A stretch of DNA of 62,000 bases from Prorocentrum cordatum. Its lineage: Eukaryota > Sar > Dinophyceae > Prorocentrales > Prorocentraceae. The translations under genes and the position numbers were made by a program. The stretch lies in the NCBI GenBank assembly GCA_963575745.1, contig CAUYUJ010015272.1, forward strand, positions 180,001-242,000. The letters are read 5' to 3'. Shown here piece after piece: positions 33,795-44,689 of the stretch (position 1 is the stretch's first letter; every line of letters starts with the position of its first letter). Under the pieces are notes generated by a model. The model made no database searches. It was not told where the DNA came from and was given only the letters and a program-made list of their open reading frames with translations.

Positions 33795-33965
33795 ATGTGC
33801 CAAATCACAGTTCTTATGACTTCAGCGCCACGAGTCAACCTGATTGTTGCGTCTGGACCATCTTGAATCGTGGAAGAACAGTTCCTGGGACGTCAACGCC
33901 GCGAATTAACGTCAGTGTTGCGCCCTGACCAGCCTGAATCGTTCGAACACATTGTTTCTGGAAGG
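33795..33965. repeat. Imperfect tandem repeat of about 65 bp
   Basis: Two to three diverged units share (G)ACTTCAGCGCC/GACGTCAACGCC, GTTGCG(T/C)C and TGAATCGT. Faint but regular. Confidence 0.6.
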
Positions 33966-34007
33966 CTAACCATGAACACCCGCGAATCTCACGCACATGT
34001 TACAACG

Positions 34008-34300
34008 AATGCGCGCGGCGCTAAGGCGAGAACCGCATTTTGAAAAAGAACGGCCTCCAATCCGCGAAATTCGTGCGCTGCGCTAAGGCGAGAGCCACTC
34101 TTGAAAACGACCCGCTCTCCACTTGTGAAGCTCGTGCGAAACTGACAAAACGCATGCACGCGGCGCTAAGGCGAGAACCACATTTTGGAAAGGAGCCGCC
34201 CCCAGTCCGTGAAGCTTTCAACTTATCAAAACGAATGTGCGCGGCGCTCAGGCGAGAGGCACATTTTGCGAATCACCCGCCTCTTATTTGTGAACTTGTT
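34008..34300. repeat. Four-unit tandem repeat GGCGCTAAGGCGAGA
   Basis: GGCGCTAAGGCGAGAACC(G/A)CATTTTG occurs at about 34018 and 34160, with variants at 34080 and 34233. Spacing is 60-80 bp, with intervening CGTGAAGCT/CGTGCG segments. Confidence 0.85.
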
Positions 34301-34543
34301 CCAAGTTTGAGTTTCAGGATCATAAATGGCGCGGGAGTCTCAGGCGCAACGCCCCGCCCGCCTTTTCGACCAGCTTCGGGGTGCGACGGAGGACTTATCT
34401 ATACGGAAGAGGAATGGAGGAACGACGGGACATGTGAAGGGGCAGCGGGCAACGGGCAAGCTAGGCAGCTGCGACGCCCGTGCCGCTCAGAGCTTCTCGA
34501 CACTGCCGAGAGTCGGCCCTGGGCCGGTGCAGACGTAGTGGAC

Positions 34544-34621
34544 GTGGAAGTGTGTGTGTGTGTGTGTGGGTGTTTGCGTGTGTGTGTGTGGTTGTGTGTG
34601 TGTGCTTTTGTCGTTTGTGTG
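34544..34621. repeat. (GT)n microsatellite
   Basis: Runs of GTGTGTGT interrupted by GGGT, TTGC and CTTTT. Confidence 0.96.
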
Positions 34622-34739
34622 TGTATCGACTTCCTGCCACAGAAGAGGACTATTTTGGGACATGTCTTGAGGGGGGCCTAGAAGGTATCAGTACCGCTAC
34701 TCCCCAGACCTCTCCCAGAACGTGTTCTGATCAGAATTG

Positions 34740-34960
34740 AAAGGATAACCCAGCCGTGGCGACGAGGGCTCTCCAGGACGAGCAGCGGTATCGGTCTCTG
34801 TTCCTCTGACTTTTGGTTGTCTGGGCGAGTTGAGACAATGGAAGCTCAAAATCGATTCCCAAACCCCTCTCGGGGTCCAAACGCAGTGGTTTTTTGAGCT
34901 GCGTCTGGCCGTGGCGACGAAGGCCCCCCCGAAGGGCAACCACCGCCGTCTCAACCGGCC
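34740..34960. repeat. Dispersed repeat, orientation 1
   Basis: GCCGTGGCGACGA(A/G)GGC occurs at about 34753 and 34905. The longer second copy (34840-34960) matches, in reverse orientation, 39990-40110. On the minus strand it reads AFVATARRSSKNHCVWT. The partner reads ALVATAGRRSENWCSWT on plus. This peptide-level match suggests a shared ancestral sequence that may once have been coding. I do not recognise it. Confidence 0.65.
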
Positions 34961-35383
34961 ATCCTCTGATTATCGACGCCGTCCCTGGGACCCTGGAATC
35001 CGACGTTGCGAGCAAAAATCATCATCGTGAGAAATCACATGCCGAGACTTAGACCTCAAACCCGTCTGTGTTCTTTTCCGAGCCGCATCGGTCCGTGGTC
35101 CCAGGGCCCGCAACAGAGCAAAGTCGCCCGTAGTGAAACGAATGCGGCGTCATGGTCCAGGGTCGTGCTCCTCCTCCTCCTCGTCCTGCCGCCGTTGCTC
35201 CCGGATGTCCCCCCGCGCGTGCCACCAGGCTGAGGCATGCCGGGCCGCGCCGAGGAGGAGCGTCGGACGGGGCCAGGACGAGGATCAAGCCGTTCCAGAT
35301 CGTTCCAGAACGCTCTCAGAGCCTTCCGGAGCGCTCTGAGAAGGCCGCGGCGCCCGATGTATCCTCCAGAGCCGCCGGGTCTC

Positions 35384-35540
35384 ATATGATGGGCATGTTT
35401 TCCACCACCACCACCACCACCATCAGCTGGATGGGGGGAAGGAGGAGGAGGGCGAGGAGGAGGAGGACGAAGAGGAGGAGGAGGACCACCCCCCCTCCAA
35501 CTTATGGTGGTGGTGGTGGAAAACACGCCCATCATCAGAG
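35384..35540. repeat. Inverted repeat (foldback) around a GGA tract
   Basis: The left arm (35384-35437), ATGATGGGCATGTTTTCCACC then (CCA)n and CAGCTGG, pairs with the right arm (about 35488-35540), whose complement reads ATGATGGGCGTGTTTTCCACC, (CCA)n and AAGTTGG. The spacer of about 50 bp is (GGA)n-like. The two arms together could form a long cruciform. Confidence 0.85.
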
Positions 35541-35828
35541 CTTCTCGACCTATCCTCGCCCAGATTCATCCTCGTCCTGACTTTGTCTGAGAGCGCGAGG
35601 GCGGGCGGAGGCGGCGCCGCGGCCATGGCGGCTGCACCCGGCGCAGCAGCCCGGGGCGGAGCCGATCCCGTCGCCGCGGGAGGCACCGCGGAGCGCCCGG
35701 CGGCGCGGAGGACCGCCAAACGGCGCTGGGAGTTGCCGACGAGGAGCGGTTGGAGCTATGTTGGGACCCTCGAGACGGGGGTCAATGCAAACGGGGGTCA
35801 GCCAGAGCGCCCCGACCTTGCAGGAGCA

Positions 35829-35965
35829 GGATCCTGCAGGTCCATGGTGGCATTGACCCGGGTTTGGGCGCAGGATCTTGCAGGATCCTGCAGGTCCATG
35901 GTCGCATTGACCCGGGTTTGGGCGCAGGATTTTGCAGGATTTTGCAAGGCCTGACTGGCCCGGGT
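35829..35965. repeat. 54-bp tandem repeat
   Basis: GGATCCTGCAGGTCCATGGT then GCATTGACCCGGGTTTGGGCGCA starts at 35829 and 35883. A decayed third unit starts at 35937. The period is 54 bp, so frames stay in register. Confidence 0.93.
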
Positions 35966-37585
35966 TTGGATTGACCTGGGTCAGAAGATCCCCGATTATA
36001 CACCCTGGTAGATATCGGAGGGACCGACATGGGTACGGAAACAAGGGGTAATAAGTCCAACAGCAGTTCTTGCGCATTCTGAAGAAGATTTGTTTTCGGC
36101 GTTGCCGCCGTCGTTGTCCATGAGAGAGAACCTCGCCTGCCCTGCAGCGGCCGCTGTCGGGTTTGGATAACATTTGTTGTTGGGCATCGTACCCATTTTT
36201 TCCATGCCCATGTTGGGCGTCCAACGTTTAAGCGCGTCTAACGTCTAACACCAGCTGCGGTCGGGAGCTTTCGGGTAGCGTGTCGCTCCGCCAGCTTTGG
36301 CCTACCACGCTTCGGCGCGACACGCTGTCCACGTCGCGGTCCCCAGGCTCCAACGCCCCGCGGAGCGGAGCGACACGCTATCCGCTCGCAGAGCAAAGCG
36401 TATCGCCAGGGCCGCCGCCGCAATCTTCAAAACACAGGGTCCGGACCCCAAGCGTGTCTGGTTGGATGTCGGTTGTTTCTTTGAGAAATGCTTGTTGGAG
36501 GCATACTAGCCTGCCGAGTTCCGCCGATTCGACTTTTCCCGACTCGGCTGCCGACTTCTGCCGATCCGATTCATGTCGACCGCCGATCCGACTCATCGAT
36601 TCGATTCGGGATTCTCCTGCCCTTTTAACTTAAGAGGGTCTTGACTGCATCTTCTGTACTCGTAGAGGGGGAGAGACGTACTGATAATCCTTTGCTCGTT
36701 CTGGAGAGTCCTCGGCTGGATTCTCCCCGGGATTTTGGTCGGAATGAATCTCTGGAGAGGTGCAGGGAGTAGCCGTATCCGTACCCGCGCGTTTCCCCCA
36801 ATATTCAGCCACGCGCAGGGTGGGGCAGGGGTAGCGGGCAAGGCTCCTTAGAAGCACCCCTGCTTCCAAGAAGCCCCCCCCCCCTGCCCCAGCCCCCCCC
36901 CCTCTGCGCGCCGCCCATTCTTGCTTCCCCTGGTGCACCACCGCTTGGCCTGGCCAGGGCCGTTCTGGGCCCAAGGATGGTGCACAGGCTCTCCTGGCCT
37001 CGGCCGGCAGGGGGGTTCACTATGCCTGGGCTCATGATGGCCTTGGCCAGGCATGCTGGTGGTGTATGCAGTGGGCGCCCTTTGCGGTGGAATGTCCATC
37101 TGGGGCGTTCGAGGAAGGGCCTCGCCTTCGAGCATCGAGGGAGTTGCCGTCGCATCCTTGCCGGAAGGCGACGGAAGGCGATGGGATCAAAAGGAGGCCG
37201 CCTCCGCCAGCGGAAGCTGGCGAAAGGTCGGCGGATGCGGGCGGAAGGAAGAAGGTGTTCTCCAAGAGATGACACTTTTGGGGGGGTTCAGGATTTCCGG
37301 AACATGTATCTCCGGCGTCTTGGAAATATGAGGGCGGAGCTTTCCGCCGCCTATCCTTGTGCCGAGGGGCTGTATTCGCTGTTGGGCCCCTGCCTGGCTC
37401 GTCCATCTTGAGAATCGGTCCGTCGGCGGGGTCCCGTCAAAATGTCGGGGTCCGACGTCGTGGTGTTTCCAACGGGTACTGAGAAGTCCCGACCCCTTCC
37501 TCGGGGCCTGTATTTCATCCCGAGCCTTTTTGACGGTCCCGGGGCCCGGGCGAGGGCCCCTGGATGCCGAACGCGGCCAAACACC
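35966..37585. other. Unannotated region, 1.6 kb
   Basis: No recognised gene. It has poly-C tracts at about 36880-36902. Open frames on both strands (for example minus 35550-36224 and 37187-38185) are partly repeat-driven and have no recognisable domain. A minus frame near 36040-36200 reads NNKCYPNPTAAAAGQARFSL, non-repetitive but unassignable. Confidence 0.35.
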
Positions 37586-37589
37586 TCCC

Positions 37590-38327
37590 GTCGATGATGA
37601 TGAGGATGATGATGACGATGATGGTGACGATGATGATTGTGATGATGCTGAAGAGAAGAAGAGGAAAAGGACGATGGTGATGATGATGATGATGAGGATG
37701 ATGATGATGATGCTGATGATGATGGTGATGACCATTGTGGTGGTGGTGATGAGGGTGATGACGTCGACGAGGATGATGATGACGACGGTGATGATGATGT
37801 TGATGATGATGGTGATGATTATCATGATGGTGCTGCTGATGATGTTGCTGATGCCGACGATCATGATGATGATACTTGTTGCCGCTGCTGCTGATGATGC
37901 TGCTTGACGATGATGATGCTGCTGATGATGATGATGATGGTGATGGTTATGATGGTGCTGATGATGGTAGTGATGATGATGATGCTGAGGATGATGATGC
38001 TGATGATGATGATAACTCCGCCGATCATGATGCTGCTGATGATGATGGGTGGTGCATATTATGGCGATGATGGTGGTGATGCTGATGATTCTTGGTGATT
38101 GAGGATTCAAGATGATGATGCTGATCCTGATGATGGTGATGCTGATGATGATGATGATGATGATGATGATCATGGTCATCATCATGATGATGAGGGTGGT
38201 GATTGCTGCTGCTGCTGATGATCATGATGCTGCTGATAATGGCGGAGACGAAGATGTTTATGGTGAGTCTGATGATGATGCTGATGATGATGATGCTGCT
38301 GATGCTGATGCTGCTGCTGATGATGCT

Positions 38328-38358
<31 letters not shown>

Positions 38359-38380
38359 ATGGTGATGCTGTGCTTCGTCG
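37590..38380. repeat. (GAT)n-rich region, second block
   Basis: 790 bp of GATGATG with GCT, GGT and GAC interruptions, as at 29690-30350. Both blocks have the same strand sense. Confidence 0.96.
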
Positions 38381-39175
38381 TGAGCGCTAGGCCTGGATGT
38401 ATGGCGTGTTTTTAGTGGCTCTCTGGAATCCTGTCTACCCCAGATGTATGATTGGCCCTTCGTGGCAAGCGAATTGAGCATAAATGCAGCATGATGGGCC
38501 GGCCTTGGGGGGCACCTCCTGTCGTGATATGCTCTGGCCGTTATGTTTCACGACGTAAGCATGTCAGGCGAGGTGCGCCATCAGGTCGTGGTGATGCGCG
38601 TGACCTCCTAGCCCACCCATGAGCCAAAGTGCACCAGCATTTCTTGGGCCTAGAGCGGGGCCCGCAGGTGGTTCACAATCCCTGAGACCCGGGCGTCGCA
38701 CTTTTTCACGATGGGCAATTCTCTTCCTTGTTGCATTCGGGCCTTGGGCCCCTCACAGATCGATGTGACTCGAAAGCTGCCGCACAAGCATAGGAGCGAC
38801 GCATGAAAGCGGGTTCGACTGCGCGGACATTCTCGCGTAAGTTGCCCGACGAAGGTTGCGCGTGAGCACCCTCGTTTCCATGGCATGCCGCGCTGGCGGC
38901 CCGCGTGAGCCACCGCGGAAGGTCGCTATGACATCTTGCGTAAGGCCTGTTTCTTTGCGCCGCTCAATTGGTCTAGGGCTCCAGTCGTGTTTTTTCGCGA
39001 CGCCGCAGTTTTTTTCTCAGCGTCGGACATCTCAGGGCACAGTGACCTCCTGCACGGAGGAGGATCCTTCGCCTGCTACTGGGGGTCAGCCTCTTGGGGT
39101 GCAGGACAAGGTAAGCTAAATTTCTTGGATTTTCCTTGCTCGGTGCCGTATTTGTCTCAAGCTGTTTTCCTGTTC
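38381..39175. other. Unannotated region
   Basis: No recognised gene or repeat. There is weak asymmetry only. Confidence 0.35.
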
Positions 39176-39179
39176 CTTG

Positions 39180-39560
39180 ACAATTTCTTTGGAAATTATT
39201 CGGGCGGGTGGGCCTCTTGGGCGCTCTTTGGGCCGTCTTGGGGGGCGATCTTGGTGGCCCACGGGGCCGTCTTAGAGCGTCGTAAGCCCGAAAAGACAAT
39301 GGCACGAACATCATCCAAATACATATGGACAATGGAAAGACAAGGGCGCTGAAATCATTGAAAGACGAGGGCGCTAAAGTCGATGATTTGTCCTGAAGGT
39401 CCTTATTGCAAGCCTCTTTGAGGCCTCCCAGGCCGTCCTGGGCCATCTGGTGCCCATCTTGGGGCGTCACGGGTTCATCTTGGCCCGTCCTGGAGGCATG
39501 ACTTCTTCGACCCTTGCGATTTTCTCGGAGGACATCGTTGCCGTCTTGGGTGCCCTCTTG
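39180..39560 (+). repeat. Decayed GGGGCCTCTTGG array with core module (copy 2)
   Basis: GGGCCTCTTGGGCGCTCTTTGG and GGGCCGTCTTGG words, then a core-like GAGCGTCGTAAGCCCGAAAAG at about 39270, then more CTCTTTGAGGCC/CCATCTTGGGGC words. Confidence 0.65.
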
Positions 39561-39799
39561 CGGCCCTCTTTCCATTGGAAGACTGGCGGGGTATGACACT
39601 TGACGCAGCGTCCCAGGGGTCGGCGGGTCCGGAGACCATTCGTTCTTCTCAACCATTTCTCGGGTGACCCACCCGCTGGTGGGTCACCTGTGCGGTGCGC
39701 GCGACACAGGGGAAGCGTATGGAGCGCGCGTGTGCGAATTCATGTGGAGGCCCGCAACGCAAGTGAAAACATATCTTTTCCCTAAAACATTTTTCGGGT

Positions 39800-39920
39800 G
39801 GTCCATCCGCCTATGGGGCCTCCCTCCTCCCTCCAACCTTCTCCGCGTCCCTCTTCCTTCCATCCCTCCCTCCTGCCTTCTCCCTCCTTCCCTCCTCGTT
39901 CGTCCCTCCTTCTCTCCCAG
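39800..39920. repeat. Pyrimidine-rich (CCCTCCTT) tract
   Basis: 120 bp nearly free of purines on plus (CTCCCTCCAACCTTCTCC...), a homopyrimidine-homopurine stretch. Confidence 0.8.
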
Positions 39921-39989
39921 CCCCGCAGCGGACATCGGGAGACATCAGCGAACCGCCGCAAAAACCCTGGAGAGATCGACGTCGAGGTT

Positions 39990-40110
39990 CGAACCTGGAG
40001 GATCGAGCTTCGAGGCTTCCTGGCCTTTGGGGGCCCTTGTCGCCACGGCTGGACGCCGCTCGGAAAATTGGTGCTCTTGGACCCGGGGAGGGGTCTTGGC
40101 ACTGACGGCG
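39990..40110. repeat. Dispersed repeat, orientation 2
   Basis: Reverse-orientation partner of 34840-34960, with GTCGCCACGGCTGGACGCCG then GACCCGGGGAGGGG. It is diverged but collinear over about 100 bp. Confidence 0.6.
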
Positions 40111-40169
40111 GTTTCGGCTCCGCCGCGGGGCGCCCTCCTCGATACACGGGCGCCTCTGGGGCGGGGAGG

Positions 40170-40390
40170 TGCCGGGAGATTCGGCCGTTCCCCCCCCCCC
40201 GCGCCGCTTGAAACATCAACGAATCCCCCCCCCGAACAAAAACTATAAGATTTCCGGGAGATTCAGCCGCCCCCCCCCGCCGCCGCTTGAGACATCAGCG
40301 CGCCCCCAGAAAAACACAGAAGATTCCCGGAAGATTCCCGGGAGATTTGGCCGCCCCCCCCGCCGCCGCCGCCACCAGCCAGGCACCAGG
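40170..40390. repeat. Three-unit tandem repeat of about 83 bp
   Basis: CGGGAGATT(C/T)(G/A)GCCG followed by a C7-C9 run, GCCGCTTGA(A/G)ACATCA(A/G)CG and an A-rich segment ending GAAGATTCC. Units start at about 40171, 40254 and 40339, the last truncated. Confidence 0.88.
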
Positions 40391-40561
40391 CAACACCCCG
40401 GCACATCTACATGCCGCACGAGGCGCCGATCGGCGGCCACCAGCCGGCACCAGGGTAAACGCCAGCGCACCCATGCGATGCGAACGTTGTTTTGTAAAAA
40501 AATTAGTGCTGTTTGGTGAAAACTTGGCTCCTCGAGCTGAGGCCGCGCTTCTGAGGGGGAC

Positions 40562-40562
40562 A

Positions 40563-40597
<35 letters not shown>
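40562..40597. repeat. (TCG)n, left of candidate MITE
   Basis: About 12 TCG/GTC triplets. The same triplet in the same orientation resumes at 40753, as if one microsatellite had been split by an insertion. Confidence 0.95.
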
Positions 40598-40752
40598 TTA
40601 AGTTGGGCGTGTCCCCTTACAGGAGACTTTCGACGACAAATAAAACATACCCCCCCCAAAAATAGTCCAAACACAGTCTGGCCATTTGGGGGTAGTTTTT
40701 GAGTATTTTTTTTCGCCCAAAATCCCCGTGTAGTGGGACACGCCCGACTTAA
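40598..40752. mobile_element. Candidate MITE with TTAA target duplication
   Basis: TTAA occurs at 40598-40601 and again at 40749-40752. Immediately inside are inverted repeats of 20 bp, left GTTGGGCGTGTCCCCTTACA (40602-40621) and right, as complement, GTCGGGCGTGTCCCACTACA, with 17 of 20 matching. The body is 147 bp, AT-rich and non-coding. TTAA duplications are the signature of piggyBac-type transposases, so a non-autonomous piggyBac-like element is the natural reading. The inverted-repeat sequence itself is not one I can assign. The (TCG)n on both sides in the same orientation supports insertion. Confidence 0.75.

Positions 40753-40781
<29 letters not shown>
40753..40781. repeat. (TCG)n, right of candidate MITE
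   Basis: About 9 TCG triplets directly after the second TTAA. Confidence 0.95.
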
Positions 40782-40783
<2 letters not shown>

Positions 40784-42948
40784 ATGCAGGCACTGCTTGG
40801 TAAAAGCCGCAGGGGGCCCCGTCTCGCCGCCACGGCACGCCACGGCCAGGCGCGGTCTTCGCAAACCCGGACGGGCCAGTCTGGCGCCCGGATGCCGGCC
40901 GAGGGCACCTTCGTCGGATTTCGGCCGGGGGGAGCTCACAAAAAGCGTCGAAGAAGTTGCGGAAAGGCTCCCAGCACGCATGCTGGAAACGAGTAGGAAA
41001 ACGCTTCCGGGACACACTGCAGGGAAAGGTGGGAACAAGCCGTGTAGGAACATCCTGTCAGGATTTGATTCTTCACACCAGCCGAGACACTCGATGCGAG
41101 CACTGGCCCTGAGGGTGGACGCGACGGGTGCTGAAAGGCGAGCCGGCCCAGCGTTGCGGGGAGAAAGGGGGAGCTAATTATACGCCTCTGGTCCCAGCTT
41201 ATACATTGCAACGCACAAGGAAGAACCTGCGACGAACACTGCAGGCAGGAACACCCGCGGATGAGCAAGGAAGAACGAGGAAGAAAGAAGGATGCCCGAG
41301 GCCCTTTCTGCCCTTCTCCCCTATCGCAATCAAGGTTGGTATGGTAAGAACGAACACCCCAATCCCATCATTTGCGTTTGCGATGCTCGATTGTGCGTTT
41401 ATTGATCTGCACCGCCTCGTTCGACTTCTGATTCGGGACATAATCCAGGGGGGCTCTCGCGATTCTTCGGCGCTTGTCCATAATCATGCAGGATGAAGGA
41501 GGGTAGAGGGGGCGTTCCCAAACATTGGTGGTTTGGTGGTGCCACCAATGTTTGTTTTTCCAGTTTTGCTTTGCGGCAGTCCGAGGTCGACGAGGACTCA
41601 AAAAAAGGGAGGTCATATTGCCCCGATCGGCTTGCGCTCGGGTCCTGCACCGGCACGCGCCGCACCCTCGCGTCGGGGAGTCGCAGTCATGGACGCGAGG
41701 GTTGTTCTTGCAGCGTTTGGGGTCCTCGGGAGCCTCACGGGTCGACCTGGCCCGATGAGTTGCATTGCTGTGTGGGCTCAGATAGCACTCCAGGCGGAAA
41801 GCACTTGAAGTCGTCGCGCTTCCCGGCAGAGTTTTACAGCAATGGTCACCAGCGCCAGCGTCGCCACCCGCGTTTAGCAGTGGGCAGCGGCTCTCTCCAG
41901 CCCGACAGAGGTCTCCCTCTACCTTTCGAATCTTGCTATAGGACGCTCCAATCGCATCTTGATGCAGTGGACGGACAGCACGGGTTGCCTGGATGGTTGC
42001 GACTGCTTGCACGTCCCTCGCAACTTTCAAACGGGGGCCTCCTTCGGCCGTTCGTCAACTACTGTGATGATGCAAGCGCCGAAAAGCTCATGGAAGCGAC
42101 GAGCGACACTTCTATAAAGACGCAAATCTCCACTGAGCAGGGCCTGTTGCTCAACATCAACCGTTGGGTCTGCGGCCGGAACCGCCAAATTCGCGACCCG
42201 GACGACCTGCCGTTTGTGAGGGCGTTGGGGGGCGTGAGGAACCCGATATTGGCCGTATCGACATAGTGCGGGCCGGAGATCAACGACGTGCCGATGCCGA
42301 TGTTTAAGCCCCGATGGACGAAAGACGGCTGCGACGCCAGCCGTGCCGGCTGCGCGGGTCAGGGCGCCGCTGCAGAGCGTGGCGTAGCGGCGGCGAGCTG
42401 GTTCGCCCATCCGCGGGCAGTCTGCCCGAGGATGCCACTGCCCCGCTTCCACGAGGGCGCAGGTCTGCGCATTCTCTCCCTGTGATATTTGGGGAGGCGC
42501 CGCTCCCATCTCTTGGCATCGCTCGGACGTGTGCAACTTTTCGGGGCGGGGTTCGTCGAGGAACATTCTGGATCATCTTGCGAAAGACGCACGCAAGGAA
42601 TCGCAAAACGCACGGGGGACGGACGTCCGAGCGATGGCGAGATCTCCCCTCGCTCCCCTTCCCCCCCCGTCCTGGCCCCGCTCTGCTACAGGCCGGCTTG
42701 GGTTCAGACCGCAGCGGCCAGGGCCCTCGGTGCCTCCCCTCGGCTGCCCGGCCGGTATCACTGTTCTTGTGGCTTGCAGCCTTGTTTCGCGTCCGAGATC
42801 ATTCTCGACATGTTTGAACGGCGTGGCACGCCGCGCACCCCATGTTTTGGGCCAGAGGTCAGCACATTCTGGACGCTTCGCGTAACCCCAACAGCCCATC
42901 CAGAAGCGACGTCCAGACGAGTTGCCTTGATCATAGATGTGGTGTAGA
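40782..42948. other. 2.1 kb largely non-repetitive region with unclassified ORFs
   Basis: The longest non-repeat frames here are plus 41493-42266 (257 codons, ending ...DPDDLPFVRALGGVRN...) and minus 42027-42566 and 41368-42030. The composition is less skewed than elsewhere, so this is the best candidate in the window for unique sequence. I recognise no domain on either strand and cannot choose between them. There is no evidence of introns or of a start context. It may be a decayed gene, an unknown element or non-coding. Confidence 0.25.
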
Positions 42949-42952
42949 ATGC

Positions 42953-42972
42953 GGGGGGGGGGGGGGGGGGGG
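42953..42972. repeat. Poly-G run of 20 flanked by TAGAATGC
   Basis: Twenty consecutive G, with TAGAATGC on the left (42945-42952) and again directly on the right (42973-42980). Confidence 0.95.
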
Positions 42973-43024
42973 TAGAATGCAGTGGGAAAAAAGTGTTGCG
43001 TAAGACGGTCCCGCAGCCCAGGAA

Positions 43025-43296
43025 GGGAGGATTGGGGAGGAGGAGGAGGAGGAGGGAGGAGGAGGAAGAGGTGGGCGGGAGGAGGGGGATGAGGAGGCGG
43101 AAGGACGGAGGAGGAGGAGGAAGAGGCGGAGAGGAGGGGAGAGGAGGAGGGAGGAGGAGGAGGAGGAGGAGGAGGAGGAGGAGGGAGAGGGGAAGGGGGA
43201 GAAGGGACGAGGAAGGAGGAGAAACAGGCGGATCAGATAGAGGAAGAGAAGGAGGAGGAGGAGGAGGAGGAGGAGGAGGAGGAGGAGGAGGAGGGC
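43025..43296. repeat. (GGA)n-rich purine tract
   Basis: 270 bp of almost pure purines on plus (GGAGGAGGAAGAGG...), with the cleanest GGA run at about 43250-43294. Confidence 0.96.
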
Positions 43297-43309
43297 GGGC
43301 AGAAAGGCC

Positions 43310-44290
43310 ATATGCCTCTTGGATGCCTCTCGGAAGTTCCTTGGATTTCGTTTGAGGGTTTCTTGGAATCCTCTTGGGGCGCTTTGGCGGTATTTCGACA
43401 GTCACGGATGCCTATTGGAGCGTTTTGGGTGCCTCTGTGGGGCCTCTTTTGGGCCTCTTGGAGGCCTCTGGCGGGCCTTTCCCTTCCCCCCACTCGGGTG
43501 ACCGCGGCGGCGGCGGTCTGGTCGGCGTCCCCTCTTCCCCTAGTGGTGGTGGGTGGTCTTCGGGCTGAGGCTCTGCCATGGCGCTGGGCGGCAGGGTTGC
43601 AACGCCACGGCGGCCTCAGAGCAGGCTGACAGCGCACGCCCCGGCCAAAGGCCGGGGAGCATGCGGCAAGGCCAAAGGACGCTCGCCGCACTGTCATCTT
43701 CTAAGCCCATTGGGGGTCCCTTGGGAGCCTCTTGGGGTCATCTTTGGGGCATTTTGGGGGCATCGTGGGCGCCTCTTGGGACTTCCTGGGCATCTCTTGG
43801 GGCCGTCTCGGTGCAGTTTTGGGAGCCTCGGGGGCCATCTTGCGAGAGATCGATCAAAGGCTGGGGGCTCCTTATTTAGGGTCCCCCCCCCAGGAGGCCA
43901 ACATGTGGCCAGAACTTGAGTAAAGTCATTGATCTTGGCTTTCTAGCCGAGGCCTCTGAGGGCGTCTTGGGTGCCTCTGGGGGGCCCATTTGGGCCTCTT
44001 GGGGGTCTCCTGGGAGCCTCTTCGGGGGCCTCTTGGGGGCCTCGTGGGGCCTCTTGGCCACCTTTTGGAACCGTCTTGGGGCACCTTTGGGAGCCTCGGG
44101 GGCGCCAACATGTGGCCAAAACTGACGTAACATTTGCGGTTTTGGCTTTCTCGCCGAGACCTTTTGGGGCGTCTTGGGTGCTTCAGGGGGGGCCTCTTGG
44201 AGCCTCTTGGGCGCCTCTTGGGCGCCTCTTGGGGGCCTCTTGGGGGCCTGTTGGGGGCCTGTTGGGACCTTCCGGGCACCTTTTGAGCCG
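43310..44290 (+). repeat. GGGGCCTCTTGG array with 207-bp internal duplication (copy 3)
   Basis: Words such as GGGCCTCTTGGGGGCC, GGCATCTTGGGG and GGGGCGTCTTGG recur every 10-20 bp. Interleaved unique segments AACATGTGGCCAGAACTTGAG (about 43900) and AACATGTGGCCAAAACTGACG (about 44107) start two diverged units about 207 bp apart. A block of ordinary sequence (43490-43690) interrupts it. Confidence 0.88.
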
Positions 44291-44389
44291 TTCTGGCTCA
44301 GGCGTTTAGCCTGCGCTTGCAACTGCGAACTTCAGAACGGCGCTGCAGTTGCGAGTCATGCGGCTCCACACAGTGAGAACCATTCCGCA

Positions 44390-44518
44390 GCCATGGCGAA
44401 CCCGTGGAATCAGAGGAAGCCACCGATGCGAGGCATCTTCTGGAAGTGTGGGTGTGGCTGCGCAAAGAACAAGAGCAGCTGGTGGTGGTGCAAGCACTGT
44501 AAGGCAGAATACCGATAG
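44390..44518 (+). pseudogene. Zinc-finger fragment of retroelement ORF1 type
   Basis: A plus-strand frame starting with ATG at 44392 reads MANPWNQRKPPMRGIF and then WKCGCGCAKNKSSWWWCKHC and a stop at about 44518. W-x-C-x-C/x3-C-x2-N...W-x-C-x2-C resembles a RanBP2-type zinc finger, a motif known near the N-terminus of retroelement polyproteins of this kind. The frame stops six residues later, so only a remnant is present or this is a short first exon. The following bases, GGACCACTCACC, do not give a clear splice donor. Confidence 0.4.
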
Positions 44519-44689
44519 GACCACTCACCTTACGGGTGATACGGAGGTTGGGGCGGAGGGTGAGGCGGTCGATTTGCGATGGCTCAGGGTTCTTTTCTGT
44601 GGTGGCGTCAATTGTCCTACTGCCGCGCGCATCTACCCATCTATCTATCGACCCTTCTATCGAAGTAATCATTCATTCATTACACCCAT

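Noticed and set aside
41493-42266. A host gene of 257 codons on plus
   Set aside because: Open and not repeat-driven, but no domain, no conserved motif and equally long frames on minus, so I list only the region and claim no gene.
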